This document shows positions 1 through 8,774 of a stretch of 57,376 nucleotides of DNA, one piece after another. Each line of letters starts with the position of its first letter. The first letter of the stretch is position 1. This stretch comes from CAG-1031 sp964556785 (GTDB lineage: Bacteria; Bacteroidota; Bacteroidia; Bacteroidales; Muribaculaceae), in NCBI GenBank assembly GCA_964556785.1, contig CAZKXM010000002.1, positions 1 to 57,376 of the forward strand, in the 5' to 3' direction. The notes below the pieces were generated by a model that saw only the letters and a program-made list of their open reading frames with translations, searched no databases and was not told where the DNA came from. The translations under genes were made by a program, and so were the position numbers.

Positions 1-2025
1 GGCCTCAAGCTCGATGGGACGTTTGGCAACATGGCTCGGAGTAACAGCAATGGGGGGATTGTCGTCTTTAGGCTTCTCGACGGCGATCAGCACACCGCTG
101 CGCGATCCGTCGCGATACACTGTGCAGCCTTTGCAGCCCGACTTCCATGCCTCGACGTAGAGCTTGTTGACCAGTTCCTCGGTGACGTTGGCCGGAAGAT
201 TGATGGTAACGGAAATGGAGTGGTCAACCCATTTCTGGATAGCGCCCTGCATCCTCACTTTCTCCATCCAGTCGACATCGTTAGCCGTTGCGTTGGCATA
301 AGGCGAGCGGGCAACAAGGTCGTCGATCTGCTCCTGTGTGTAATCGTGGCGTACCTCAATATCATTGATGCGCATCCACTCCTCGAATTTGGGGTGGAAC
401 ACGGTGTATTCCTCAAATGAGTCACCGCTATCGTCGACATAGTCAACCCTCACGTTCGGATCTGAGGGGTTAACTTTGCGGCGGCGACGGTAAACGGGCA
501 TGAACACCGGCTCGATACCCGACGATGTCTGTGTCATCAGGCTTGTGGTGCCCGTGGGTGCGATGGTTAGACACGCGATGTTGCGACGTCCATGTTTGGC
601 CATTTCAGCATAAAGCTCGGGATCAGCCTCGCGCAGGCGGTTGATGAACGGATTGTTTTTCTCTCGCTCGGTGTCGTAGATCGAGAAAGCACCGCGCTCC
701 TTTGCCATCTGAACCGACGAGCGGTAGACAGCCAGCGCGAGAGCTTGCTGAACCTTCACGGCGAAGTCGGTGGCCTCTGTTGTGCCGTAGCGTAGACCGA
801 GTGCGGCGAGCATGTCGCCTTCGGCGGTGATACCCACACCGGTGCGGCGCCCCTTGAGCGTTTTTTCGAGAATCTTGTGCCATAGCTCAAGCTCGGTAAG
901 CTTTACGCTGTCGCTTTCGGGGTCGCTTTTGATTTTTGCTATGATAGCCTCGATTTTTTCTTTTTCGAGGTCGATGATATCGTCCATCACACGCTGGGCC
1001 TTACCGACATGGTCGGCAAACTTGTCGAAGTTGAAGGTTGCGTTGGGTGTGAAAGGATTGTCGACGTAGCTGTAGAGATTGATGGCGAGGAGGCGGCAGC
1101 TGTCGTAAGGACAGAGGGGGATCTCGCCGCAAGGATTGGTTGAGATGGTGCGGAAACCAAGATCGGCATAGCAGTCGGGAATGCTCTCGCGGATAATGGT
1201 GTCCCAGAACAGCACACCGGGTTCGGCGCTTTTCCATGCGTTATGGACAATCTTGTTCCAGAGCGCCTTGGCATCGATATCCTTGGTTACGATCGGGTTT
1301 GCTGAATCAGTGGGATACTGCTGACGGTAAGGAACGCCCTCGAGTGCGGCATTCATGAAATCGTCATCGATCCTGACCGACACGTTTGCCCCTGTGATTT
1401 TGCCCTCAACCATCTTGGCGTCGATAAAATCTTCGGCATCAGGGTGCTTGATTGACGCCGACAGCATCAGCGCTCCGCGGCGGCCGCCCTGAGCCACCTC
1501 GCGTGTTGAGTTGGAGTAACGCTCCATGAACGGAACGAGGCCGGTCGAAGTGAGGGCCGAGTTGTGGACAGGCGTGCCCTTCGGACGCAGCGACGACAGG
1601 TCGTGACCAACACCTCCGCGGCGTTTCATGAGCTGAACCTGCTCCTCATCGATCTTGAAGATGGCACCGTAAGAGTCGGGCTCGTCATCCAGGCCCACAA
1701 CAAAGCAGTTTGAGAGCGAAACGGTCTGCATTGTGTTGCCGATTCCCGACATCGGGCTTCCCTGAGGAACAACGTAGCGGAAATGATCGAGCAGACCAAA
1801 GACCTCATCGTGGGTCATGGGGTTGGGATAGTTGTTTTCAATCCTGACGATCTCGCTGGCGATACGATGGTGCATGTCGGCCGGAGTTTTTTCAAAAAAA
1901 TGGCCGTCGGAGTCCCTGAGGGCATATTTGCTCGACCACACGCGTGCGGCAAGTTCATCGCCTTCAAAATACTCCAGTGATGCCTTGTAGGCATCGTCGT
2001 AGGTGTAAGTCTCTTTGGTATTCAT
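1..2025 (-). CDS. nrdJ: Adenosylcobalamin-dependent (class II) ribonucleotide reductase, 3' end cut by window edge
   Basis: Reduces ribonucleotides to deoxyribonucleotides using a B12-derived radical, so it needs neither oxygen nor a second subunit. The frame is open from the ATG at 2023-2025 to the window edge, giving 675 N-terminal residues of a protein that is usually about 800-850. Visible landmarks are a conserved cysteine in SLSNCFVV (C107), the NPCGE active-site motif (N297, C299, E301), APTGTTS (phosphate binding) and GCKGCTVYRDGSR near the cut end, which is typical of bacterial NrdJ. No N-terminal ATP cone is seen. A promoter-like pair (2033-2063) lies so close that the transcript may start at or within a few bases of the ATG. 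I saw no cobalamin riboswitch upstream. Transcribed divergently from the nitroreductase gene. Family call very likely; the C-terminal end is outside the window. Confidence 0.93.
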   Translation of the reverse strand, partial: MNTKETYTYDDAYKASLEYFEGDELAARVWSSKYALRDSDGHFFEKTPADMHHRIASEIVRIENNYPNPMTHDEVFGLLDHFRYVVPQGSPMSGIGNTMQTVSLSNCFVVGLDDEPDSYGAIFKIDEEQVQLMKRRGGVGHDLSSLRPKGTPVHNSALTSTGLVPFMERYSNSTREVAQGGRRGALMLSASIKHPDAEDFIDAKMVEGKITGANVSVRIDDDFMNAALEGVPYRQQYPTDSANPIVTKDIDAKALWNKIVHNAWKSAEPGVLFWDTIIRESIPDCYADLGFRTISTNPCGEIPLCPYDSCRLLAINLYSYVDNPFTPNATFNFDKFADHVGKAQRVMDDIIDLEKEKIEAIIAKIKSDPESDSVKLTELELWHKILEKTLKGRRTGVGITAEGDMLAALGLRYGTTEATDFAVKVQQALALAVYRSSVQMAKERGAFSIYDTEREKNNPFINRLREADPELYAEMAKHGRRNIACLTIAPTGTTSLMTQTSSGIEPVFMPVYRRRRKVNPSDPNVRVDYVDDSGDSFEEYTVFHPKFEEWMRINDIEVRHDYTQEQIDDLVARSPYANATANDVDWMEKVRMQGAIQKWVDHSISVTINLPANVTEELVNKLYVEAWKSGCKGCTVYRDGSRSGVLIAVEKPKDDNPPIAVTPSHVAKRPIELEA

Positions 2026-2032
2026 GGCGATG

Positions 2033-2063
2033 CAAATATCAATATAAATGATTTAACTTCAAA
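2033..2063 (-). promoter_or_regulatory. Promoter of nrdJ (Bacteroidetes type)
   Basis: On the minus strand TTTG (2060-2063) is followed after 19 bases by GATATTTG (2033-2040), one mismatch from the TAnnTTTG -7 consensus. Only seven bases separate the -7 box from the nrdJ ATG, so the predicted transcript has almost no leader. Confidence 0.6.
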
Positions 2064-2143
2064 ATCGAGTTGTGCGATTTTCCAAAAATGTAAATAACTT
2101 TTTCAGAGTGCCGGCAAAAGTTTCCCGTTTTTGAAATTTTGGT

Positions 2144-2151
2144 TACTTTTG
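2144..2151 (+). promoter_or_regulatory. -7 box upstream of nitroreductase
   Basis: TACTTTTG matches TAnnTTTG and ends four bases before the ATG. No TTTG is found at the expected -33 distance. If it is used, the mRNA is leaderless. Confidence 0.45.
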
Positions 2152-2155
2152 CGGC

Positions 2156-2899
2156 ATGGAAAAAAGTGAGTTTTTCAGGACACGGCGAACCATCCGCCGC
2201 TATAGCGACAAGCCGGTAAGCGACGAGTTGCTCCGCGATATGCTCGAACAGGCATCGCATGCGCCTACAACGGGTAACATGCAGCTTTACAGTGTGATAA
2301 TCACTCGTGATCAGGAGATGAAAAAGCGGCTTGCGCCCGCCCATTTCAACCAGCCTACGGTTGAAGGGTGCCAGGTTGTGCTGACATTCTGTGCCGACTA
2401 TAATCGGTTCGTCAAATGGTGTGAGGCTTCAGATGCTGTTCCCGGATATGGAAATTTTCAGTCATTTATGACTGCCGTTATCGATACGGTTATCTTCGCA
2501 CAGCAGTTTTGCACTATTGCTGAAATGAACGGCCTCGGATGCTGCTATCTCGGCACCACCACCTACAATGCTCCCATGATCAGCGAGGCGCTTGGACTGC
2601 CGACAATGGTTGTTCCGGTTGTCACACTCACTCTCGGCTGGCCCGACGGTCAGAGCGAAGTCAGCGATCGTCTCGCCCCTGAAGCCTTTATGCACGCTGA
2701 GCGATATTCAGACTATTCGCCCGCCACTGTAAAGGCTCACTTTGCCGAAAAGGAAGCTCGCGAAGATTCGGCCCGCTTCGTTGCAGAGAATGGAAAGCAG
2801 ACCCTCGCTCAGGTGTTTACCGACGTGCGCTATACCCGTGAGGCGGCCGAGCATTTTTCGCGGGTCTACCTCGCCCACATATTAGATAAGGGCTTCTGA
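2156..2899 (+). CDS. Nitroreductase-family flavoprotein (NfsA/Frp-like)
   Basis: A 247-residue protein of the nitroreductase fold, expected to bind FMN and use NAD(P)H to reduce nitro compounds, quinones or flavins in the cytosol. The N-terminus carries the family signature (FFRTRRTIRRYSDKPV, then a QASHAPTTGNMQLYSVI-type segment that contacts FMN). The middle has GLGCCYLGTTTYN and VVTLTLGWPDG, typical of the NfsA/Frp branch, and the long C-terminal extension also fits that branch. The ATG at 2156 is preferred because the family motif begins a few residues in. Divergent from nrdJ. Its last 18 bases overlap the convergent patB-like gene, which is unusual and means the two 3' ends are antisense to each other. 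The natural substrate cannot be told from sequence. Confidence 0.88.
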   Translation: MEKSEFFRTRRTIRRYSDKPVSDELLRDMLEQASHAPTTGNMQLYSVIITRDQEMKKRLAPAHFNQPTVEGCQVVLTFCADYNRFVKWCEASDAVPGYGNFQSFMTAVIDTVIFAQQFCTIAEMNGLGCCYLGTTTYNAPMISEALGLPTMVVPVVTLTLGWPDGQSEVSDRLAPEAFMHAERYSDYSPATVKAHFAEKEAREDSARFVAENGKQTLAQVFTDVRYTREAAEHFSRVYLAHILDKGF

Positions 2900-4054
2900 A
2901 CCGAGGGCTGCTTCAAGGCGGCGAAGTCCCTCCAGCAAGGTAGAGCGCGGACACGCAATGTTAAGGCGGATAAACCCTTCACCGGCCGATCCATACATTG
3001 TTCCCGGATTGATGTGGAGATGGCCGCGGCGCATCACGATGTCAGCCGCTTGCTCCGATGTCAATCCCAGCTGACGGATGTCGATCCATAACAGGTAGGT
3101 GCCCTCAAGCTTTGGCATGGACAGCGCCGGCAGTCTCTCGCGAAGGAAATCTCTGACTGTTAGATAGTTTTCCCAGAGGTAACGCTTCAGCGCCTCAAGC
3201 CATGGCTCGCCTTCGTTGTAGGCAGCTATGAGTGCCGTCACTCCGAATGGATTGACGTCGCAGACCTCGTTGATGTTGATAGCTTTGTCGATCGCAGCAC
3301 GCACTTCGTCGCCGGGTGCAATAATGTTTGCGATCTGAAGGCCTGCAGTGTTGAACGATTTGCTTGGCGATACGAACACGATTGCCTCAGGAGCAACGGT
3401 GGCCATCGGTGTGTAGCGATGCCCGTCAAAAGTGAGCTCGCAATGAATCTCGTCAGACACGATTCTCACATGGTTGCGCCGGCAGATTGCAGCAACCTTC
3501 TCGAGCTCTTCACGGGTCCACACCCTTCCTCCGGGATTATGCGGATTGCAGACGAGCATCATTGTCACAGCCGGATCGGCAGCCGTGGTTTCGAGTTTTT
3601 CGAAATCTATGCGGTAGCCGTCTGTCGGAGAGTAGGTGAGAGGTGCTTCGGCGGGAAGGCAGCCGTTGTTGCGAATGGATGAGAAGAAGCAATTGTAGAC
3701 GGGAGTCTGTACCAGCACTTTCTCGCCCGGCCGACACAGAGCCTTGATTGTTGCCGAAATGGCAGGGACCACTCCTGATGTGTAGATCACATCGCTGCGG
3801 TTGATTCTCCAATGGTGTTGCCTGTCAAACCAGTTGATCAGTGCATCATAGTATTCGTCAGGCACGCGGGTATAGCCGAACACACCGTGGTCAACCCTTT
3901 TGCGCAAAGCATCGACAATGCACGGGGCGGTGCGGAAGTCCATATCGGCAACCCACATGGGGATAACGTCGCGGTCAGGTTCGCCATCCCATTTATAGCT
4001 CATTGTTCCACGCCGGTCAATGCGTGAGTCGAAGTCAAATTCTGATTCAGTCAT
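2882..4054 (-). CDS. PatB/MalY-type pyridoxal-phosphate C-S lyase
   Basis: A 390-residue fold-type I PLP enzyme of the MalY/PatB branch (cystathionine beta-lyase activity; some members are regulators or transaminases). Landmarks are MPMWVADMDF-like IPMWVADMDFRTAP near residue 31, CNPHNPGG (residues 169-176), SDEIHCEL (D201, PLP N1 contact) and SPSKSFN with the Schiff-base lysine at K232. Its start lies two bases after the stop of the MATE gene, so it is the third gene of a DUF3737-MATE-PatB operon. Its 3' end overlaps the convergent nitroreductase gene. The likely reaction is release of thiol, pyruvate and ammonia from cystathionine-like substrates. Coupling to an exporter hints that a sulfur-containing or amino-acid conjugate is handled, but this is inference. 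Confidence 0.9.
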   Translation of the reverse strand: MTESEFDFDSRIDRRGTMSYKWDGEPDRDVIPMWVADMDFRTAPCIVDALRKRVDHGVFGYTRVPDEYYDALINWFDRQHHWRINRSDVIYTSGVVPAISATIKALCRPGEKVLVQTPVYNCFFSSIRNNGCLPAEAPLTYSPTDGYRIDFEKLETTAADPAVTMMLVCNPHNPGGRVWTREELEKVAAICRRNHVRIVSDEIHCELTFDGHRYTPMATVAPEAIVFVSPSKSFNTAGLQIANIIAPGDEVRAAIDKAININEVCDVNPFGVTALIAAYNEGEPWLEALKRYLWENYLTVRDFLRERLPALSMPKLEGTYLLWIDIRQLGLTSEQAADIVMRRGHLHINPGTMYGSAGEGFIRLNIACPRSTLLEGLRRLEAALGSEALI

Positions 4055-4056
4055 TG

Positions 4057-5478
4057 TTATGTTAATTTCAGTTTATCGATTCGCTGCATCCAGCGGCGAG
4101 TGTAGAAGCGCCACAGGAACAGCACACCACGGAAGCAGAGTTCGATGCACATTGCCAGCCACACGCCGTTTAGGCCCATTACAGGTGCGAGGACTGAAGC
4201 GAGTGTTATCCTCACCAGCCACATGCTGCCGAGGTTCATCAGACAGGGAACAATCGTGTCGCCGGCACCGACAAACACTCCGTAGGCAACTATCGATGCT
4301 GCAAACATCGGTTCAGCCCACGCCTCGATGCGAAGGGCCTCGATGCCGAGGTGAACAATATTCTCAACCGGCGACATTATGCCGATCATCAGCGGTGCAG
4401 CAATGTACATCACCACTCCCATCACCGTCATCACACCGATGCCGAGCCCGATCGTGAGTTTGCCGAACGAGAGTGCCAGCTTTTTGTTGCCTGCTCCGAG
4501 GCTCTGACCGGTGAGGGTCTGCGCGGCGTCGGCAATTCCATAGCCCGGCATGTAGCATAGGCTCTCGGCCGTTACTGCAAATGAGTTTGCCGCAATTGCA
4601 TCGGCTCCTAACGGCGCTACGATCATCGTTATAACGATCTGTGCTGCCGAACTCACGGTGCGCTCCGTGCCGATAGGCCACGCAATGGAGAATGCGCGCC
4701 GAAGAGTGTCGCGCTTTGGGCGGAAGCTGAGCCGTGTCCAGCCTCGGAGTGAAAGTTCTCCGGCATCGCGCCACAGATAAAACAGCAATGTTGCCGTGAT
4801 GCAGAGTTCGGCGAGCGCTGTTCCTGTGGCCGCGCCCACCACACCTAATCCAGCTCCTGGCTGCGTCCATCCCATGCCGAAAAACTCCACCTGACGAGTA
4901 GGGTAGATCAGCAGATAGTTGAAGCCAACGTCGAGCAGACACATAACCACTCCGGCCATACCGGCGACACGCATGTTTCCGGCACACCGGAGCATGCCTA
5001 TTGACAGGAAATTGAATATTATAACCGGCACCGCCAGAGAGAACACGCGGAAGTAGAGCGTGGCATTGCGGTTGATAGCCTCGCTGCCCCCGAGCCATTG
5101 CGGCAAGGGACCGCTGATCGCCACACCGACGGCACCGATCAGGAGCCCGAAAACCAGTGCCGTTGTCATGCCCTGCCGCATCACGAAGCGTGCACCCTCT
5201 TGATTCCCGGCACCAAGCCTGTGAGCCACCTGAACGGTGAATCCTGAGCAGCAGGCTGAGCACAGACCGAAAAAAAGCCATGTTGAGGTTGCAACGAGTC
5301 CCACCGATGCCGAGTCGTCAGCACCGAGACTTCCCACCATCGAGGCATCGATATATTCCATCACCACGGCGCTCAGTTGCGCCATGATAGCCGGAAAACT
5401 TAGCGATGTTACAAGGGCGAGGCGCTGGCGCAGAGTCATCCGGCTGCCACGTATGCGCTCGCTCAGCGGTTGGCTCAT
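4057..5478 (-). CDS. MATE-family efflux transporter
   Basis: A 473-residue inner-membrane protein with about twelve hydrophobic segments, the usual MATE length. It is expected to export organic cations or drugs using a sodium or proton gradient. Segments rich in Gly/Ala/Pro, such as PAIMAQLSAVVMEYIDAS in the first helix and PGYGIADAAQTLTGQSLGAG in the second half, are typical of MATE proteins of the NorM/DinF group. The start overlaps the DUF3737 stop by four bases (ATGA), and the next gene (patB-like) begins two bases after its stop, so all three should be translated from one message. The substrate is unknown. Confidence 0.92.
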   Translation of the reverse strand: MSQPLSERIRGSRMTLRQRLALVTSLSFPAIMAQLSAVVMEYIDASMVGSLGADDSASVGLVATSTWLFFGLCSACCSGFTVQVAHRLGAGNQEGARFVMRQGMTTALVFGLLIGAVGVAISGPLPQWLGGSEAINRNATLYFRVFSLAVPVIIFNFLSIGMLRCAGNMRVAGMAGVVMCLLDVGFNYLLIYPTRQVEFFGMGWTQPGAGLGVVGAATGTALAELCITATLLFYLWRDAGELSLRGWTRLSFRPKRDTLRRAFSIAWPIGTERTVSSAAQIVITMIVAPLGADAIAANSFAVTAESLCYMPGYGIADAAQTLTGQSLGAGNKKLALSFGKLTIGLGIGVMTVMGVVMYIAAPLMIGIMSPVENIVHLGIEALRIEAWAEPMFAASIVAYGVFVGAGDTIVPCLMNLGSMWLVRITLASVLAPVMGLNGVWLAMCIELCFRGVLFLWRFYTRRWMQRIDKLKLT

Positions 5479-6320
5479 TCAGAGGTTGTGATGATGCAGT
5501 CGGCCGGGTTCTTGATGTTTTCGTCGATAATGATTTCGCCCACACTTCCGCAAGTGATGTGGCCTGTGAGCGGATTCTTGATGCTGGTTATACTGCCTTT
5601 TACGGTGGCCCTGACTTCACTGCATTCAAAAGCGAGGTCGGCATCGGCAGCCATAGTGCAGTCTTCCATCACCAGGCCGTGGCAATAACACAGAGGCTGT
5701 GTGCCCGAGATTCGGCACCGCACAAGCCGCAGGTTTCGCGAGTGCCATGCAAGATACTCACCCGTGAGTTCTGAGTCGTAGACAGTGACATTGTCCGTTC
5801 CCCAGAAAGCATCTTTTGAGTCGATCACCGCGTTGCGGATCACAACGTTTCGGCAATACTGGAACGAGTAGTTGCCCTGCTGGCGATAGCGGTCGATATC
5901 TATTTCAGCCGAGTGCATGAACAGATAGTCGGCTTTGGCCACCTCCACATCGCGGAGCTTTATGTTGCGGCAGTGCCACAGCGTTTCCTGAGCGTTTGGA
6001 ATCCTAACATTTTCGAGCTCTATGTTTTCCATCTCGCGGAACATCTTGGGAGCCTCCACCAAGGTGTCGCGCATCACGAGGTCCCGGCTATACCACAAAG
6101 CGGCACGCGCTCCCTCGCGAAACAGGCAGTCGGTTATCCTGAATCGGTCAACGTGCCAGAACGGATACTTGCCCTCGAAAATACATTTAACAGCGTCGAT
6201 GTCACTGCACTCCTTCAAAGCCGACTCACCGGCATGGATCGTTACGTTTTCAAGTTTGAGATTGTGAGAAGCAAAGAGCGGCCGTTCGCCGCCAAATTCG
6301 CGGTCCTTTATGGTTTCCAT
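5475..6320 (-). CDS. DUF3737 right-handed beta-helix protein
   Basis: A 281-residue soluble protein without signal peptide. From about residue 20 onward it consists of short repeating beta-strand units, for example LKLENVTI, FRITDCLF, IELENVRI, IKLRDVEV, VVIRNAVI, LRLVRCRI and LVMEDCTM. This is the pattern of a parallel beta-helix, and with the opening IKDREFGGERPLFASHNL it matches my memory of the DUF3737 family. Many aromatic residues (W, Y, F) recur at the same place in each turn. The molecular function of the family is unknown. It is the first gene of an operon with a MATE exporter and a PLP C-S lyase, with a four-base overlap to the former, which suggests a shared pathway. The 205-base gap upstream is divergent with the histidine kinase; no convincing promoter for this gene was found there. 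Confidence 0.85.
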   Translation of the reverse strand: METIKDREFGGERPLFASHNLKLENVTIHAGESALKECSDIDAVKCIFEGKYPFWHVDRFRITDCLFREGARAALWYSRDLVMRDTLVEAPKMFREMENIELENVRIPNAQETLWHCRNIKLRDVEVAKADYLFMHSAEIDIDRYRQQGNYSFQYCRNVVIRNAVIDSKDAFWGTDNVTVYDSELTGEYLAWHSRNLRLVRCRISGTQPLCYCHGLVMEDCTMAADADLAFECSEVRATVKGSITSIKNPLTGHITCGSVGEIIIDENIKNPADCIITTSE

Positions 6321-6476
6321 AGATATGTCGTTGTTAAGTTCGTGCTGTAAAATTACAAAATTGCCCCGTACCCGTCTCCATCACCCCGCCATTTTTTCAA
6401 CCCGCCAGCACATTCACCAATTAGTTTTTTACGCAATTTTGGGTTGCGGCATAAGCGCTTTTTCAAGAATATCTCT

Positions 6477-6484
6477 TAACTTTG
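6477..6484 (+). promoter_or_regulatory. -7 box upstream of histidine kinase
   Basis: TAACTTTG fits TAnnTTTG, 40 bases before the kinase ATG. No clear -33 TTG is found at 19-20 bases, so support is partial. Confidence 0.4.
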
Positions 6485-6524
6485 TCAATCATATCTGATT
6501 GAATGCCTGAATAAACACCTTTAT

Positions 6525-8618
6525 ATGAAAAGAATCGTCTTGCTGCTGCTTGCCATGCTGTCGGTTGTTGCCGGCATTTCGGCTTCCAACAAAGACCAGC
6601 TTCGTGAAAATCTGCGCAAAAAGCTTTCCGGAGTCCGGAATCCGGCAGACAGTTTGAAAATTCTGACTGATATCTATGATCTAACCCCCATGCTTCGCAG
6701 GGGAGAAATCGGCAAAGAGGTTTATGATGTGGCAAACCGTATCCCCAACCGTGAATCGCAGCTTGAGGTGCTTCGCGACATGGCGATCGTTTATGCCGAC
6801 AACGACACTGCCATGCGCCTGATCATAAAGAAAGCACGCCGTTTCCCGGTTAGCGACGCTCAGCGCGAAACCCTGACGTTTGTGCGCGTTATGGAGCGTC
6901 AGGGTGGAATAGCTGCACGTCAGATCTCAGAGTTCGACGACAAGCAGGTGGCAAGACTTCTCAAAGAGCTTGAAGACTCCGTGCCCGACGATTCACAGGG
7001 TATCAACGACCGCATTCTCAACATGTTTACACTCGTTCGTTTCCTCCGCTCGAATTGTCCGGGTGTGATCATGGACGATATGCTGACGAATCTCGGTAAA
7101 ACAATCGAGAGCCTGCCGCTGAAGCTGCCTGATCTCAGACGCGAATTTTTCTCACAGAGCGCCTCGGCCTACACATCGATGAACATGCCCGAAAAGGCTG
7201 TGCCTCATAACGAGCAGGTGGTTAATGACATACGTACGCAAACCGAGGAGATGCACCGCAACGGTCGCCCGTATTACAACGACAATTATCTGCTCTATAT
7301 AACCTACCGACGCATGATTCACAATTTCGAGGTGCTCGACCACAGCGAGGTTCAGCGTCTTTACGACCGTATCCAAGAGCTCGCAAAGGAAGATCCCGAT
7401 ATTGCCGAAGATATTAAGCACAATCATCGTGTCGACATATATTATTACGTGGCGATGTCTGACTGGATTCATGCCATTCCCTTGCTGCGCGATTTCATTG
7501 ACCAGCCCGAGAACGAAGTGTTCCGCCGTTCGCTCGTCAAGTATCTCTATGACGGTGCCAAGGCTACCAAGAATGTGCCTCTGCAGCTTGAGGCGGCCGA
7601 TCGTTATATCACAATGCGCGACATCGAACTTGAGCGTAAATACAATGAACGCGCGCGTGAGCTGGCTCTCGTTGCGAGCATTAACAACGCCAACGAGCGT
7701 GCGCGCGCGCTCGAAAAGGAGCAGATTCTGAGCGCCGATGCCAACCGTCACACGTGGATTGTGGTTGCCCTGATCATTATCCCGCTGCTGTTGCTCCTGA
7801 TAGTCGGCCTGTTCTTAAGCTATCGCCGTGCTCTCAAGCTGCGCCGCGACCTCGAGGAGTCATACAACTCACTGAAGTCGGAACGCGACAATGTCGAGAA
7901 GATCAAGAATGAAATGGTTGAGGCCCGCAATCATGCTGTGGTTGCAAGCCGTCAGAAAACCGATTTCATAAACAACATGACCCATGAGGTGAGAACGCCT
8001 CTCAACGCCATTGCCGACTATTCGCGCCTGATTGCCGATTGTGTGGACGAAGACCACCGTCCGTATCTCAATCACTACGTGAAACTCATTGAACTCAACA
8101 ATGAGCTCGTTGAAACGATTGTCAACGATGTGCTCGACATATCTGAGATCGATAACAACCGCATGAACGTGTCGAAGAAGCCCACTAATGTCAATCCCAT
8201 GTGTGAGCTGGCCATCGATAATGCAACTCACTATCTTAATCCGGGCGTGACGATGAAGTTCGAGCATCCCGGAATCGACGATCTCACAATCCACACCGAC
8301 CGACGCCGAGTAGAGCAGGTGCTGATCAATCTTCTGAGCAATGCCGCCAAGTTTACCCGCGAAGGCAAGATCACACTTTCATATTCAGTTGAGGGAGACA
8401 ATCTTGTTTTCGCAGTGACCGATACCGGTAGCGGCATCCCTGCCGGTAAAGAAGAACTGATTTTCGAGCGTTTCGAAAAACTTGACAATTCCACCCAGGG
8501 AGCTGGCCTTGGATTGCCGATCGCGCGCCTTGTAGCCGGACTCCTCAAAGGCACCGTTACTCTCGACGCATCATACACCGGAGGGGCCCGTTTCCTCTTT
8601 ACTGTGCCTATGAAATAG
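6525..8618 (+). CDS. Membrane sensor histidine kinase with periplasmic helical sensor
   Basis: A 697-residue two-component sensor. Residues 1-20 form a signal peptide. Residues about 22-405 are predicted to be helical and periplasmic; they may be TPR-like, but no repeat is obvious enough to be sure. A transmembrane helix runs at 411-433 and a coiled-coil signalling helix at about 436-475. The HisKA motif FINNMTHEVRTPLNAI has H487 as the phosphorylated histidine. The ATPase domain shows the N box (INLLSNAAKF, 601-610), DTGSGIP (633-639), FERF (648-650 region) and GAGLGL (659-664). There is no receiver or HTH domain, and no response regulator gene lies next to it, so its partner is elsewhere. 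The nearest downstream gene, 156 bases away, encodes the double-DTG protein and has its own promoter. Confidence 0.93.
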   Translation: MKRIVLLLLAMLSVVAGISASNKDQLRENLRKKLSGVRNPADSLKILTDIYDLTPMLRRGEIGKEVYDVANRIPNRESQLEVLRDMAIVYADNDTAMRLIIKKARRFPVSDAQRETLTFVRVMERQGGIAARQISEFDDKQVARLLKELEDSVPDDSQGINDRILNMFTLVRFLRSNCPGVIMDDMLTNLGKTIESLPLKLPDLRREFFSQSASAYTSMNMPEKAVPHNEQVVNDIRTQTEEMHRNGRPYYNDNYLLYITYRRMIHNFEVLDHSEVQRLYDRIQELAKEDPDIAEDIKHNHRVDIYYYVAMSDWIHAIPLLRDFIDQPENEVFRRSLVKYLYDGAKATKNVPLQLEAADRYITMRDIELERKYNERARELALVASINNANERARALEKEQILSADANRHTWIVVALIIIPLLLLLIVGLFLSYRRALKLRRDLEESYNSLKSERDNVEKIKNEMVEARNHAVVASRQKTDFINNMTHEVRTPLNAIADYSRLIADCVDEDHRPYLNHYVKLIELNNELVETIVNDVLDISEIDNNRMNVSKKPTNVNPMCELAIDNATHYLNPGVTMKFEHPGIDDLTIHTDRRRVEQVLINLLSNAAKFTREGKITLSYSVEGDNLVFAVTDTGSGIPAGKEELIFERFEKLDNSTQGAGLGLPIARLVAGLLKGTVTLDASYTGGARFLFTVPMK

Positions 8619-8690
8619 GTTTGCAACCGTGCTGAAATTCGTTTGAAGCAGCGTTGTAACTCCTTTGTGATAAGGGTGACAACCCGGTTA

Positions 8691-8727
8691 AAAAGTTTGG
8701 CTGTCAGCAGTCAAACTTTTAATTTTG
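8691..8727 (+). promoter_or_regulatory. Full promoter with overlapping inverted repeat upstream of double-DTG gene
   Basis: TTTG at 8696-8699, a 20-base spacer and TAATTTTG at 8720-8727 make a complete Bacteroidetes promoter. An inverted repeat, AAAAGTTTG (8691-8699) and CAAACTTTT (8712-8720), embraces the spacer. It could be an operator or, on RNA from the kinase gene, a weak terminator. Predicted leader about 40 bases. Confidence 0.6.
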
Positions 8728-8774
8728 TCATGTAACACGATGATAAAGCACGAAGCTCTATCTGAGAATTGAAC

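Noticed and set aside
2026..2155. Cobalamin riboswitch for nrdJ
   Set aside because: The gap of 130 bases has no B12-box-like sequence and the promoter lies so near the ATG that there is no room for a leader.
4364..5281. 305-codon minus-strand frame inside the MATE gene
   Set aside because: Rich in Arg, Cys and His, as expected for a shifted reading of a hydrophobic gene; no family motif.
7152..7751. 199-codon frame opposite the histidine kinase
   Set aside because: Antisense shadow without motif or promoter; the kinase frame has all catalytic boxes.
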